64,000 nucleotides of DNA from Chitinophaga sp. GbtcB8. Lineage in GTDB: Bacteria; Bacteroidota; Bacteroidia; Chitinophagales; Chitinophagaceae. Location: the NCBI RefSeq assembly GCF_019091455.1, contig NZ_JAGXJN010000019.1:39504-103503 (forward strand). The letters run 5' to 3'. This document shows positions 15,609 through 24,667 of this stretch, in pieces. A program made the position numbers and the translations under genes. How positions within the stretch are numbered: the first letter of the stretch is position 1; every line of letters starts with the position of its first letter. The notes below the pieces were generated by a model. That model was not told the DNA's origin. It did no database searches and worked only from the letters and a program-made list of their open reading frames with translations.

Positions 15609-15735
15609 GTAGGTATTGGATTGTTTAGAAAAATAATACATAGTGCTGATAAAAGCAATTTTATAGATCCGTTCACATAAAAACTACTTGAAAAGTAAGT
15701 TCCAGCACGTATCTTGGCAGTTTAAAGCAGCTAAT

Positions 15736-18033
15736 ATGACTTTGAGGTTTAAGAATGCTTATCTGCTGGCCTTCTCAGGGCTGGTGATGGCAGGCGCGCA
15801 GGTGAAAGCGCAGGTAGAGCAACCCCGGAAAATACAGGGACAAAAATTACCGGAAAGCAAACCACTTTCTTATGTAGATCCCTATATTGGTTCCGGCGGA
15901 CACGGGCACGTTTTTGTAGGCGCCAGCGTTCCTTTTGGCGCAGTACAGGTAGGACCGAATAATATTGTTAAAGGGTGGGACTGGTGCTCCGGTTACCATT
16001 ATTCCGACAGTGTGGTGATCGGGTTTTCACAAACACACCTGAGCGGTACCGGCATTGGCGACCTGGGGGATGTGCTGATAATGCCCTACACCGGCGATGT
16101 AAAGACCAGCCATGGCTCACAGGAAAATCCTACTACCGGTTACGGCTCCCATTACTCCCATAACCGTGAAACGGCAAGGCCGGGTTATTATGCCGTGCAC
16201 CTGGACGATCATGATATACAGGTAGAGCTAACCGCATCTGAGCGCGTTGGCTTTCACAGGTACACTTTCCCTAAAGGCAAACCGGCTCACATTATTGTGG
16301 ATCTGAAAGAAGGTATTGGCTGGGATGCACCCGTGGAAACATTCATCCGCCAAAAAGATGAATACACCCTGGAAGGTTACCGCTTTTCCAAAGGCTGGTC
16401 AGAAGATCAGCGCCTGTGGTTTGCCATTAAGAGTAATGTACCGGTGAAAAATTTTGCCGTATATGATGGCGATGAAAAGAAAGAAGGCAAGGAGCTGAAA
16501 GCCAAATACACCAAAGGCATTATATCCTTTGACAATGCGCCTGCGCAGGTAATGCTGAAAGTAGGCATCTCGCCCGTGAGCAGTGAAAATGCGCTGGCTA
16601 ACATTAACGCAGAAATTCCCGGATGGGATTTTGCTGCAGTAGTGAACAGCGCCAATAACAAGTGGAACAAGGAGCTGGCCAAGATCAATGTACAAAGTGC
16701 AGATGAAGCTAAAAAGCGCGTATTCTACACGGCTATGTACCATACCATGATAGGCCCGGCCCTGTTTAACGACCATGACGGCAGCTACCGCGGTACGGAT
16801 AAAAAAGTGTACACCAAACCTGGTTTTGATAACTACACTACTTTTTCCCTGTGGGATACTTACCGCTCTGCAGCGCCGCTTAGCACCCTGCTGCACCCGG
16901 ACCGTATGAGCAGCTTCATTAACTCCCTGCTGGCTATTTACCAGCAACAGGGTAAGCTGCCTATCTGGCCGCTGATGGGCAGTGAAACCAACTGTATGGT
17001 GGGTTACCATGCCGTGCCCCTGATTGCCGATGCTTACCTGAAAGGGTTTAAAGGTTTTGATGCGGAAGCTGCGCTGGCCGCCATGAAAGTATCCTCTACC
17101 CGCGACGACCTCGGCGTGAACTACGTGAAAGAGCGCGGTTACATTCCTTCTGATAAAGAATATGAGTCCGTATCCAAAGCCATGGAATATGCCATTGACG
17201 ATTGGTGTATTGCAGCGATGGCCAAGAAAATGGGTAAAACGGATGATTATAATACCTACGCCAAACGTGCTGCTTACTACAAGAATTATTTTGACAGCAC
17301 CATCAAATTTGTTCGTCCGCGTATGAGCGATGGCAGCTTTAAAACGCCGTACGATCCTTTCCAGTCCAAACATGAAAAAGGCGATTTTACAGAAGGTAAC
17401 GGCTGGCAGTATACCTGGCTGGTGCCGCAGGATGTGGAAGGCCTGATCAGCTTAATGGGTGGCGATGCGCCTTTTACCCAAAAGCTGGACAGTCTGTTTG
17501 AAGCTAAAGGCGATATGGGTAAAGAAGCTTCCAGCGACATATCCGGCCTCATTGGCATGTATGCGCATGGTAATGAGCCCAGCCACCATGTTACCTATAT
17601 GTACACTTACGCCGGCAACCAATGGAAAACGGCAGAAAAAGTACGGCAGGTAATGCAGGAGTTCTATACCACTAAGCCGGATGGCCTGGCTGGTAATGAG
17701 GATGTAGGCGCTATGTCGTCCTGGTATGTATTATCTTCTGTTGGTTTTTATCCTGTAAACCCGGCCAAGGGCATTTATGTTTTTGGCAGCCCGGTATTTG
17801 ATAAGGCCAGCCTGCAGCTGCAGGGCGGCAAAACCTTTACCGTGCAAACGCTGAACAACAGCGCTGCTAACAAGTATATTCAAAGCATTACCCTGAACGG
17901 TAAGCCTTATACGAAAAGCTATATTAAACATACTGATATTGTGAAAGGCGGTACGCTGGTGGTTAAGATGGGAGATAAGCCGAACTATGAGTTTGGGAAG
18001 CTGCCTGCAGACAGGCCGGACTCCAAGCTTTAA
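15736..18033 (+). CDS. GH92 family alpha-mannosidase
   Basis: This exported glycosidase (signal peptide ending near VKAQVEQ) cleaves alpha-linked mannose from N-glycan-like or yeast mannan chains, an inverting Ca-dependent reaction in the family. Signatures run from VDPYIGSGGHGHVFVGASVPFG, FSQTHLSGTG and GDLGDVLIMP at the N-terminus to GNEPSHHVTYMYTYAG and GNEDVGAMSSWYVLSSVGFYP at the catalytic C-terminal domain. The length (765 aa) is normal. The ATG at 15736 is preferred to a TTG at 15688 because the signal peptide begins soon after. It has no neighbouring SusC/D. Confidence 0.95.
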   Translation: MTLRFKNAYLLAFSGLVMAGAQVKAQVEQPRKIQGQKLPESKPLSYVDPYIGSGGHGHVFVGASVPFGAVQVGPNNIVKGWDWCSGYHYSDSVVIGFSQTHLSGTGIGDLGDVLIMPYTGDVKTSHGSQENPTTGYGSHYSHNRETARPGYYAVHLDDHDIQVELTASERVGFHRYTFPKGKPAHIIVDLKEGIGWDAPVETFIRQKDEYTLEGYRFSKGWSEDQRLWFAIKSNVPVKNFAVYDGDEKKEGKELKAKYTKGIISFDNAPAQVMLKVGISPVSSENALANINAEIPGWDFAAVVNSANNKWNKELAKINVQSADEAKKRVFYTAMYHTMIGPALFNDHDGSYRGTDKKVYTKPGFDNYTTFSLWDTYRSAAPLSTLLHPDRMSSFINSLLAIYQQQGKLPIWPLMGSETNCMVGYHAVPLIADAYLKGFKGFDAEAALAAMKVSSTRDDLGVNYVKERGYIPSDKEYESVSKAMEYAIDDWCIAAMAKKMGKTDDYNTYAKRAAYYKNYFDSTIKFVRPRMSDGSFKTPYDPFQSKHEKGDFTEGNGWQYTWLVPQDVEGLISLMGGDAPFTQKLDSLFEAKGDMGKEASSDISGLIGMYAHGNEPSHHVTYMYTYAGNQWKTAEKVRQVMQEFYTTKPDGLAGNEDVGAMSSWYVLSSVGFYPVNPAKGIYVFGSPVFDKASLQLQGGKTFTVQTLNNSAANKYIQSITLNGKPYTKSYIKHTDIVKGGTLVVKMGDKPNYEFGKLPADRPDSKL

Positions 18034-18103
18034 TTACGAATTGTCAATTACGAATTAGAATGCAGCGAAAGGTAGTGTGATGTTGAATAAAATATAAAAA
18101 ACT

Positions 18104-18135
18104 AAAAAGTCCTGCACTGAGGCAGGACTTTTTTT
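18104..18135 (+). terminator. Intrinsic terminator after the GH92 gene
   Basis: AAAAAGTCCTGC-ACTGAG-GCAGGACTTTTTTT is a strong hairpin with a T-run, 70 bases after the GH92 stop. Flanking it, an AATTACGAATT-type word occurs directly and inverted at 18034-18060 and 18190-18218. Confidence 0.9.
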
Positions 18136-18218
18136 TATGTGTTGATATGAATGTATCGTGGATTGTGCACGAATAATAAGCGAAATATTTTTAATTACTC
18201 AGTACTCAATTCGTAATT

Positions 18219-19298
18219 CTACACCGCTATCGCAGCCAGCACTTCCGGTGTTAGCTCGCCAAACAGTGATACGCCTGCGGCGCCGTTCTTCACGGCCAAT
18301 GCTACGCCGCGTTTCAGATCGTCCATATTACCATTAAAGTCCGGGAGGAAAAGGCCGGCGTATAAAGGGAAGCGGCCATTGAGGGCGCGCACGCCTTCGG
18401 CTACTGCATCACCGATCCAGCTTACATCTTCCTGGTAAAAGCCATGATAGATCATGGGGTTCACCGCATCCAGGTGCCAGTTGGTCCAGTCCTGGCGCAC
18501 AATGCGCTTGGCTATTTCCGGCGTGGGAAATACAGCAGCAGTAATAGGTTTCTTATGCTGCTGCGCTACTTTGGCCAGGTTGTTTACGATGTTGGTGATA
18601 CGGTCATAACGGAACTTACGCCAGGAAGGGCTCTGGTCCGGGTGTTCCATTTCCAGCGGGTCTTTGCCTTTTTCTGCTTTGTAGGCATTACGGCAGGTTT
18701 CGCAATAACAAAAATCGTATTCCGGTAATTCTTTGGATTGGTCAATGCCGTATTTGCTCCACAGGTTCACGGGCAGTATCACATCACAATAACGTACATA
18801 ATCCAGGTGAATGCCATCTATATAATCTTTGGAAAGCGCGTTTTCCACCTGCTGTTTCAGGTAGGTTAGCGTTTCCGGTTTGCTGGGGCATAACCAGCGG
18901 TAGTAACCCACATAGGGCGGGTTGGTTGCGCAGGATTCGCCTTTACGGTTCAGTGAGTACCATTCCGGGTGAGCAGCCAGCAGCTCTTTTTCTCCGCGGT
19001 TCATTGTCCAGATCCAGCGGTGGGCTTTAATGCCATTCTTTTTAGCGATGCGGAAATGTTTTTCGCTATCGTCTTCAAAGTAAATATCGCTGATGCCTGC
19101 TTTTTTATAATCGGCATAACGTTTTTGTATGTCTGCTTCTGCATCTTCCTTGTTAGGATTGATCCATACGCGATGCGCTATTTTTGGGGGCGCTGCCTCC
19201 TTTGCCGCTGCAGTGGCTTCTTTGGCCAGAGCAGGTACACCGGGTAGTAAAACTACGCTTCCCAGACCCAGTGATTTTATAAAATTACGCTTATCCAT
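18219..19298 (-). CDS. Exported GHL10-type putative glycoside hydrolase
   Basis: The 359-residue protein has a KRNFIKSLGLGSVVLLPG export signal that looks Tat-like but lacks the twin Arg. The mature part is a TIM-barrel-like putative glycoside hydrolase of the family-10-like (GHL10) group. It includes HRVWINPNKEDAE, AHRWIWTMNRG, the strand-end acidic motif DGIHLDYVRYCD, and a CYCETCR cysteine cluster that might bind metal. Substrate unknown. It lies 9 bases behind the CBM9-like gene and is very likely co-transcribed with it. Confidence 0.8.
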   Translation of the reverse strand: MDKRNFIKSLGLGSVVLLPGVPALAKEATAAAKEAAPPKIAHRVWINPNKEDAEADIQKRYADYKKAGISDIYFEDDSEKHFRIAKKNGIKAHRWIWTMNRGEKELLAAHPEWYSLNRKGESCATNPPYVGYYRWLCPSKPETLTYLKQQVENALSKDYIDGIHLDYVRYCDVILPVNLWSKYGIDQSKELPEYDFCYCETCRNAYKAEKGKDPLEMEHPDQSPSWRKFRYDRITNIVNNLAKVAQQHKKPITAAVFPTPEIAKRIVRQDWTNWHLDAVNPMIYHGFYQEDVSWIGDAVAEGVRALNGRFPLYAGLFLPDFNGNMDDLKRGVALAVKNGAAGVSLFGELTPEVLAAIAV

Positions 19299-19307
19299 TG
19301 TTGTAAT

Positions 19308-20144
19308 TTACGGCTTTTGAACGGCTTGGGTAGAGAATTGTAAGTAGCCCCATTTCTGCGGCACATGCATGTTGATAACACCCTGCGGCGACCATACCCA
19401 GTTATGTTCCGGTAAGGGTTTGCCGGTGGCGGGGTTGGTTTTCTTTACGTACTGGCCGCCTTTAATTTCCGTATCCCATTCCACGCGGGAAAAGTTAATA
19501 CGCCAAACGCTACGGTCTTTCGGTACATCCGGTACACCCAACAGGCGCAGGGCTTTGAAAGGAATAGCCATTTCCACTGTCCAGGATTTATCTTTATCCG
19601 CAGGTTTGTTTAAGGTGCCATTTATGCCGATGGCTGTTTTCATGCCTTTAGTATCCCAGGTAATAAGGGCATGGCCACCCTCGTTGTAGGGACGCGGCAT
19701 AAACAGGTCAAAAACAGTATTGCGGGCATTCACCTCTATTTCAAAATATTCTTTCCCATCCCCATCCGGATCAATAAATAGTTCAAAATCGTTGTCGTGG
19801 AAGATGATGGTATCATGCAGCAGCAGCTTGCCCCAGATATGCGGTTCTTCCAGTTCGGCGGCTACATACAGGTACTGATCATCCCACAGCATTTTAAGGC
19901 GGGTGCGTAAAGGCGGCTGCGGGCGTTTGTCGCCTTCAATATCAGTAAAATCCTGGCTCCAGGCGGCCTGCTGCCATACGGCTTCATTCAGTTTACCATC
20001 AATAGTGGGTTTGGTGCTGGTATGAAAGCTGGTATAATGCAAGGGCTCTACATTCTGCGCTTGGGCGGAAGCAGCTGAAAAAAGTAATATTCCCCCGGCT
20101 AAAATATTACGGATGCTGCGCTGAGAAAAAGTAAAATAATGCAT
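19308..20144 (-). CDS. Carbohydrate-binding family 9-like exported protein
   Basis: The 278-residue protein has a signal peptide (AGGILLFSAASAQAQ). The rest is a CBM9-like beta-sandwich: TIDGKLNEAVWQQA, MLWDDQYLYVAAELEEPHIW, HDNDFELFIDPDGDG, YFEIEVNARNTVFDLF and VEMAIPFKAL. Such domains bind sugar ends or occur as stand-alone exported proteins in Bacteroidota. It is the first gene of a two-gene unit with the GHL10-type hydrolase. Confidence 0.85.
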   Translation of the reverse strand: MHYFTFSQRSIRNILAGGILLFSAASAQAQNVEPLHYTSFHTSTKPTIDGKLNEAVWQQAAWSQDFTDIEGDKRPQPPLRTRLKMLWDDQYLYVAAELEEPHIWGKLLLHDTIIFHDNDFELFIDPDGDGKEYFEIEVNARNTVFDLFMPRPYNEGGHALITWDTKGMKTAIGINGTLNKPADKDKSWTVEMAIPFKALRLLGVPDVPKDRSVWRINFSRVEWDTEIKGGQYVKKTNPATGKPLPEHNWVWSPQGVINMHVPQKWGYLQFSTQAVQKP

Positions 20145-20729
20145 GTCGTAAATATAGGGAATATACAGTAGTTTTTTTTATTATTTGTTCGGCAGGAAGA
20201 AGGGATGAAAGGCTGACAGCTATACCGTTACACGGTTTGCGCCGGCAGTGCTGCGGGGTTAGCTGTTACAGGCGCCATCAACCAGTAACAGCCGGATAAT
20301 GTACGGATACCGGGAGGAAACCGGCGCTGTTCAGAGGCAGCGCCGGGCTTCCGGTATTAAAACAATCAATATTAAAAACTGTCCTGTCCTGATGTTCACT
20401 GCCCTTTAAAGGCTGTTTGGTGTGCTGCTGACCCCGCGCCTGCTGCGGGTTCCCTGCAAAAAATTGCGCGGAAACCGCAGCGGCAATAATTGCCGGGCAA
20501 CCATTGAAAACGCGTATGCCAGTTAAAATGTCTTATAGTGTGCTCTGCAGCCGGGGGCCGTCCGTTTATGTAATTCCCGTTTGATATCTGGATCCATTCT
20601 CCTACATTGCTCAGGCATTACATACGGAAGGCAAACCGGATCTGAGAGAGCATGTTTAAAGCAGGGTTTCCGTTCTACAATTCACTGTTACAAAGCAAGC
20701 ATATCCAGCTTACCTATGCAATAACTCAT
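20145..20729. other. Gene-free stretch upstream of the HxlR gene
   Basis: I find no convincing ORF, tRNA or terminator in this ~585-base stretch between the divergent CBM9-like and HxlR genes. It contains several GC-rich short inverted words (for example GCCGG/CCGGC around 20,280-20,355), but no clear large fold. It may hold degraded coding sequence. Confidence 0.4.
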
Positions 20730-20754
20730 TATTTAAATAGTAACTACTTAAATA
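20730..20754. promoter_or_regulatory. Near-perfect inverted repeat, probable HxlR operator
   Basis: TATTTAAATAGT and ACTACTTAAATA are 12-base arms with one mismatch around a central A, just 9 bases before the HxlR start codon. HxlR regulators bind such dyads and often control themselves. Overlap with the leader suggests autorepression. Confidence 0.6.
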
Positions 20755-20763
20755 AATATTTTT

Positions 20764-21120
20764 ATGGCTGAAAGGAAGGTCAATTCAACTAACTACCAGA
20801 ATCAAGCTTTCCTGGAAAGTAAGTGTACGCTAAATGAGCTGCTGGTATTATTAAGCCGGCGCTGGTTTACGGAGATCCTTTTCTGTATAGAGGAAGGCAA
20901 CAGCCGTTTTTCCGGTATCAAGGAAGAGCTGTCGCCTATTACGGATCATATACTGGCAGACCGTTTAAAGCTGCTGGAAAAAAACACGCTCATCAACCGG
21001 CAGCACTTCCCGGAAGTACCGCCTAAAGTGGTGTACACGCTTACCAAGAAGGGAGAGGAACTATGCGCATTGCTGGAAAAGCTGTGTGATTTTTCGGGAA
21101 CTATTCCGAATATTTGTTGA
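20764..21120 (+). CDS. HxlR family transcriptional regulator
   Basis: The 118-residue protein is a MarR/HxlR-type winged helix: LLVLLSRRWFTEILFCIEEG (the W-T/I-L core), NSRFSGIKEELSPITDHILADRLKLLEKNTLI (recognition helix and wing) and KVVYTLTKKGEELCALLEKL. It acts as a DNA-binding dimer. Unusually it lacks an obvious paired target gene: the next gene is convergent, so the palindrome at its start may be its main site. HxlR effectors vary (aldehydes, redox signals), and none is evident here. Confidence 0.88.
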   Translation: MAERKVNSTNYQNQAFLESKCTLNELLVLLSRRWFTEILFCIEEGNSRFSGIKEELSPITDHILADRLKLLEKNTLINRQHFPEVPPKVVYTLTKKGEELCALLEKLCDFSGTIPNIC

Positions 21121-21142
21121 TGCTGCGCGCAGCGCGCAGCAC

Positions 21143-22993
21143 TCACCATCCAATCCCATAATCTTCCCCGTGGTTGCTGGGGCCGCCCCAGAAGCTGCCA
21201 TGCTGCCAGTCGAAATAAATGGCATTAATGGGGCCGGAGGTGCGCTCCTGGTAATCTATCTTATATCCTAATTGTTTCAGCTCTTTCCGTGTCCAGAAGG
21301 GTGTGTTTTGCTGCAGGGTTAAGCCGCCGGGTTTGCGCTCATGTGCGCCAAAGGAGGAGTACATCTGGTAGCTGTTAAAGTTGGCTGCTTCCACGGCTTC
21401 CTGCACATTCATGCCAAACTCCACTACGTTCAGGAAGAACTGCAGCAGATTCTGGTCCTGGCTATCGCCACCCTGCACGGCAAACGACAGGTACGGTTTC
21501 CCATCTTTCAATGCCAGTGTAGGCGTAAGCGTTACCTTCGGATGTTTACCGGGTTCCATTACATTAAACGGGCTTTCCTTTTCATCCAGCACAAAACTTT
21601 GCATACGCTGGCTCATACCTACCCCGGTGTGGCCTGCAATAGTGGCCGGTAACCAGCCGCCGCTGGGCGTTACGGATACTACCCAGCCTTCTGCATCGGC
21701 AGCTTCTACGGAGGTAGTGCCGCTCAGGAATGTTTGCAGGAAAGGGTCATCCAGGCCATGAATGGGCTCATCCGGTTTATACACCGCAGTATGGCCCCAG
21801 GTTTTTAACAGGTTAAAATAAGGGTTCTGCTTACCGCCGCCTTCAAAGGGGTAAGGATCGCCGGGGCCTATCATGGTATCATTCTGCTCCTGGTTAATAG
21901 TGCGGGCGCGCTCCTTTGCATATGCTTTGGAAAGCAGGCCTTTCATGGGCTCTTCCGGCGGAAAGTACGGATCGCCATAATAAAAATCCCGGTCGGCAAA
22001 GGCCATGCTCATAGCCTGGTACACAGTATGTATATAACGGGTGGAGTTGTAGCCCATCCCTTTCAGGTCAAAATTTTCCAGGATGTTCAGCGCCTGCAGT
22101 AAGGCCGGGCCTTGTGTCCATTGGGAAAGCTTGTACACTTCAATGCCTTTGTAGGTAACCATCATGGGTTCTTCTATATGCACTTTCCAGTTGGCCAGGT
22201 CAGGCAGGGTAATAAGGCCACCCTGCTCCTGGCAGCCACGTACAAATTCCTGTGCAATATCGCCTTTATAAAACCGGTCGTAGGCCGCATACAGCGCCTC
22301 TTTGCGGGACTTGCCCTTTTTCAGCGCAGCCTGTTCCGCATCTACCAGCTTTTGTAACGTAGCTAAGAGGTCCTGCTGGCGAAAGATTTCACCGGCATCC
22401 GGCGCCACACGCGCACGGCCCGGATGTGTAAAGAACACCTGTTTGGAGTACGGCCATTGTGTGATCCACTTTTTGTATTCCTGGATGCTGTTGGCGGTCT
22501 GGCCTTCTATGGGGTAACCTTTGGCCAGCTCCATGGCAGGGGCCAGCACTTCTTTCAAGCTTTTGGTACCATACTCCGCCAGCATGGTAATAATGCCGCC
22601 TGGTGTGCCGGGCGTTACGGCCGATAGCGGTCCGTATTCCGGCGGGTATTTCATGTTCTTTTGCTTATAAAAAGCAGGAGTAGCACCGGTGGGTGCTACT
22701 CCTAATGCATTAATGCCAATTACTTTTTTTGTTTTCGGATTGTAGATGAGGGCCTGTGTTTCGCCACCCCAGCTCAATACATCCCACATGGTAGAGGTAG
22801 CGGCTATCATGGCGCAGGCAGCATCTACCGCGTTACCACCCTGCTGAAATATCATGGAGCCGGCCGTTGCTGCCAGCGGCTTGCCGGTAATGGCCATCCA
22901 GTGCTGGCCATGTAAAACAGGTTTTTGTGTGGCCTGACAAAATACCAGCAGGGGCAGGCATAACAATAACAGGGTGAGTGGATATTTCCTCAT
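21143..22993 (-). CDS. Gamma-glutamyltransferase (Ntn hydrolase)
   Basis: This exported enzyme moves or hydrolyses the gamma-glutamyl group of glutathione-like compounds and matures by self-cleavage before a catalytic Thr. The GGT fold begins at MAITGKPLAATAGSMIFQQGGNAVDAACA, with the family motif GTPGGI. The processing site is in SGTTSVEAADAEG. The usual His of GTTH is replaced by Ser, so this is a divergent member. Signal sequence MRKYPLTLLLLCLPLLVFC supports periplasmic export. The Met at 22993 is preferred over 23020 because the signal starts there. Confidence 0.9.
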   Translation of the reverse strand: MRKYPLTLLLLCLPLLVFCQATQKPVLHGQHWMAITGKPLAATAGSMIFQQGGNAVDAACAMIAATSTMWDVLSWGGETQALIYNPKTKKVIGINALGVAPTGATPAFYKQKNMKYPPEYGPLSAVTPGTPGGIITMLAEYGTKSLKEVLAPAMELAKGYPIEGQTANSIQEYKKWITQWPYSKQVFFTHPGRARVAPDAGEIFRQQDLLATLQKLVDAEQAALKKGKSRKEALYAAYDRFYKGDIAQEFVRGCQEQGGLITLPDLANWKVHIEEPMMVTYKGIEVYKLSQWTQGPALLQALNILENFDLKGMGYNSTRYIHTVYQAMSMAFADRDFYYGDPYFPPEEPMKGLLSKAYAKERARTINQEQNDTMIGPGDPYPFEGGGKQNPYFNLLKTWGHTAVYKPDEPIHGLDDPFLQTFLSGTTSVEAADAEGWVVSVTPSGGWLPATIAGHTGVGMSQRMQSFVLDEKESPFNVMEPGKHPKVTLTPTLALKDGKPYLSFAVQGGDSQDQNLLQFFLNVVEFGMNVQEAVEAANFNSYQMYSSFGAHERKPGGLTLQQNTPFWTRKELKQLGYKIDYQERTSGPINAIYFDWQHGSFWGGPSNHGEDYGIGW

Positions 22994-23070
22994 AGCAATA
23001 GATATTGGTTGCGATACCAATAAAATTACTGCTTTGTTAATTGTTAAACCTGCAAAATAGATGAACGGTC

Positions 23071-24099
23071 CTACCGGTTCTCGAAATAATCAAAAGCATC
23101 AATAATATCCAGGTAGGCGCCATCAAAATGGCTGTTCAATACCTTTTTCAGGTAGGAGCTGTCGTTACCGAATATTACGTTTTTCCAGTCAGCGTTCCAG
23201 TACTCCACATAATAGTTGCCTTCCCAGTTGGGATCTTCTGCGCTGATGAAGGGCGGGTTACCCACGCCCCAGCCTGTTTTCCAGTAATAACGGTAATCCT
23301 CTGCTTCGCCAATAGACAGGTAACAGATCACCAGGCGCTTACCACCGTTGGCTTTGGTTTTCAGCCGGTCTATTTCTGCAGCGGTAAAAGGATTGTTGGT
23401 GTCAATGAACAGGTCCATCAGCACCAAATCATAATTAGTAGCTGCAACGGCATTAATGAACTGGGTCTTGTTGGAATAGTTCTCCGGATTAATAAGGTAA
23501 AGGAAGTTTTTTGCCTGTGATAAGCTGGTAATGTTATTACTGTTCACACCATATGGTTGTACGGGGTAGTTGGGAATATTATCCAGCTCCCGGTGGTTGG
23601 CGGCAAAAGAAGTATAACCGTTAGTGTTATTGCTGCTGTAAGACTTGTCCATATTAGTCTTGCTGCTGCAATAATCAGTAACCAGCACTTTCTTGCTTGC
23701 CTTAATGCGGTTCAGGAATTCGCGCAGGTACAGGTTGTCATCAGAAGGGGTGGGCACATTATCATCGGTGTAACCATAGAAAAGATCCTCCTGGCCTACA
23801 CCATCAATGGCCTGAATATAAGACTGGGCCAGTGTTCCATCACTTTCACCGTTAGTGGTAATAAGCTCAATGCCGTTTTGCGGAATAATGGCAAACTGCG
23901 GGTTCTGTGCTTTTGCATACTGGCTGATGCCGATCACAAAGTTGCGCATCTCCTCCCGGTAATCAATTACAGCAGGCGTAGCTTTTATTTTGGATGAAGG
24001 TGTGGATGGTAATGCAGGCTCCGGTACATCGGAATGAGTACAGGCGGTTAAGCCTAAAATGATAACTAGCGCTACAGATAGCGGGTAAATGGTTTTCAT
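23071..24099 (-). CDS. GH114-like (TM1410-type) lipoprotein
   Basis: The 342-residue protein has a lipobox (ILGLTACTHSD). The mature part is a TIM-barrel of the endo-alpha-1,4-polygalactosaminidase/TM1410 type: IDYREEMRNFVIGISQYAK, NPQFAIIPQNG, YDLVLMDLF, RLVICYLSIGEAEDYR, WNADWK and HFDGAYLDIIDAFDYF. Members act on galactosamine-containing exopolysaccharides. It is probably surface or periplasmic. It is divergent from the large SusC/SusD operon, and a shared glycan substrate is possible but unproven. Confidence 0.85.
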   Translation of the reverse strand: MKTIYPLSVALVIILGLTACTHSDVPEPALPSTPSSKIKATPAVIDYREEMRNFVIGISQYAKAQNPQFAIIPQNGIELITTNGESDGTLAQSYIQAIDGVGQEDLFYGYTDDNVPTPSDDNLYLREFLNRIKASKKVLVTDYCSSKTNMDKSYSSNNTNGYTSFAANHRELDNIPNYPVQPYGVNSNNITSLSQAKNFLYLINPENYSNKTQFINAVAATNYDLVLMDLFIDTNNPFTAAEIDRLKTKANGGKRLVICYLSIGEAEDYRYYWKTGWGVGNPPFISAEDPNWEGNYYVEYWNADWKNVIFGNDSSYLKKVLNSHFDGAYLDIIDAFDYFENR

Positions 24100-24667
24100 A
24101 AAGATAGGGTTGATGGTTTTTTCTAAAACGTTACATTGCTCAAAATGTTATACAGCAATAATAAATTAAAACTGTCTTGAGTTATAAGTAATAGTTATTC
24201 AGCAACTACCAAATCTAAAAATGAAAAATAATTGTTGAAAAAAATTATGAAAAATCGTTTTAGCTATTTAAATTGTGAGCACAACCGATTGAAGAACTTA
24301 TTGTATGTAGTAGGATTTCGTTTAAAGGCCCACGTCAGCAGTGTAATCCCGATTCCGCGTTATCAGTTTAACTAACAATGCCTTGAAAACTAGTCCAGAG
24401 CCTATTTCCATAAGAATGTTTATCACCGTAAAGCACATTTTAAAATTCCACAATTCTAGCACATGCAGGTTCAAATTTTACTAGCAAATGGCCATACTAT
24501 CCGTATGCCCGTACCTCACCCGTACACGTCTCCACCATCGCTTTTACAACATCCGCTATTGATCTATTACAAGGTCGGTAGCTAAATCTGTTTCCGTAAA
24601 GCAACATTATTAAGCCCGGTGTAAGTGCAAGCTTACGCACAGGGTTTGTATTGCCAAATCTTCACTT
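24100..24667. other. AT-rich regulatory gap between GH114-like and SusC genes
   Basis: This ~570-base stretch has no ORF of note. It is AT-rich at 24,170-24,260 and must hold the promoters of both divergent units, but I could not find a clean TTG-N19-TANNTTTG match. No sigma/anti-sigma or hybrid-sensor regulator gene is adjacent to the operon. Confidence 0.4.

Noticed and set aside
16399..17373. 324-codon minus-strand ORF inside GH92
   Set aside because: Antisense shadow of a well-conserved glycosidase; composition (many His, Val, Phe) is typical of reverse-frame reading.
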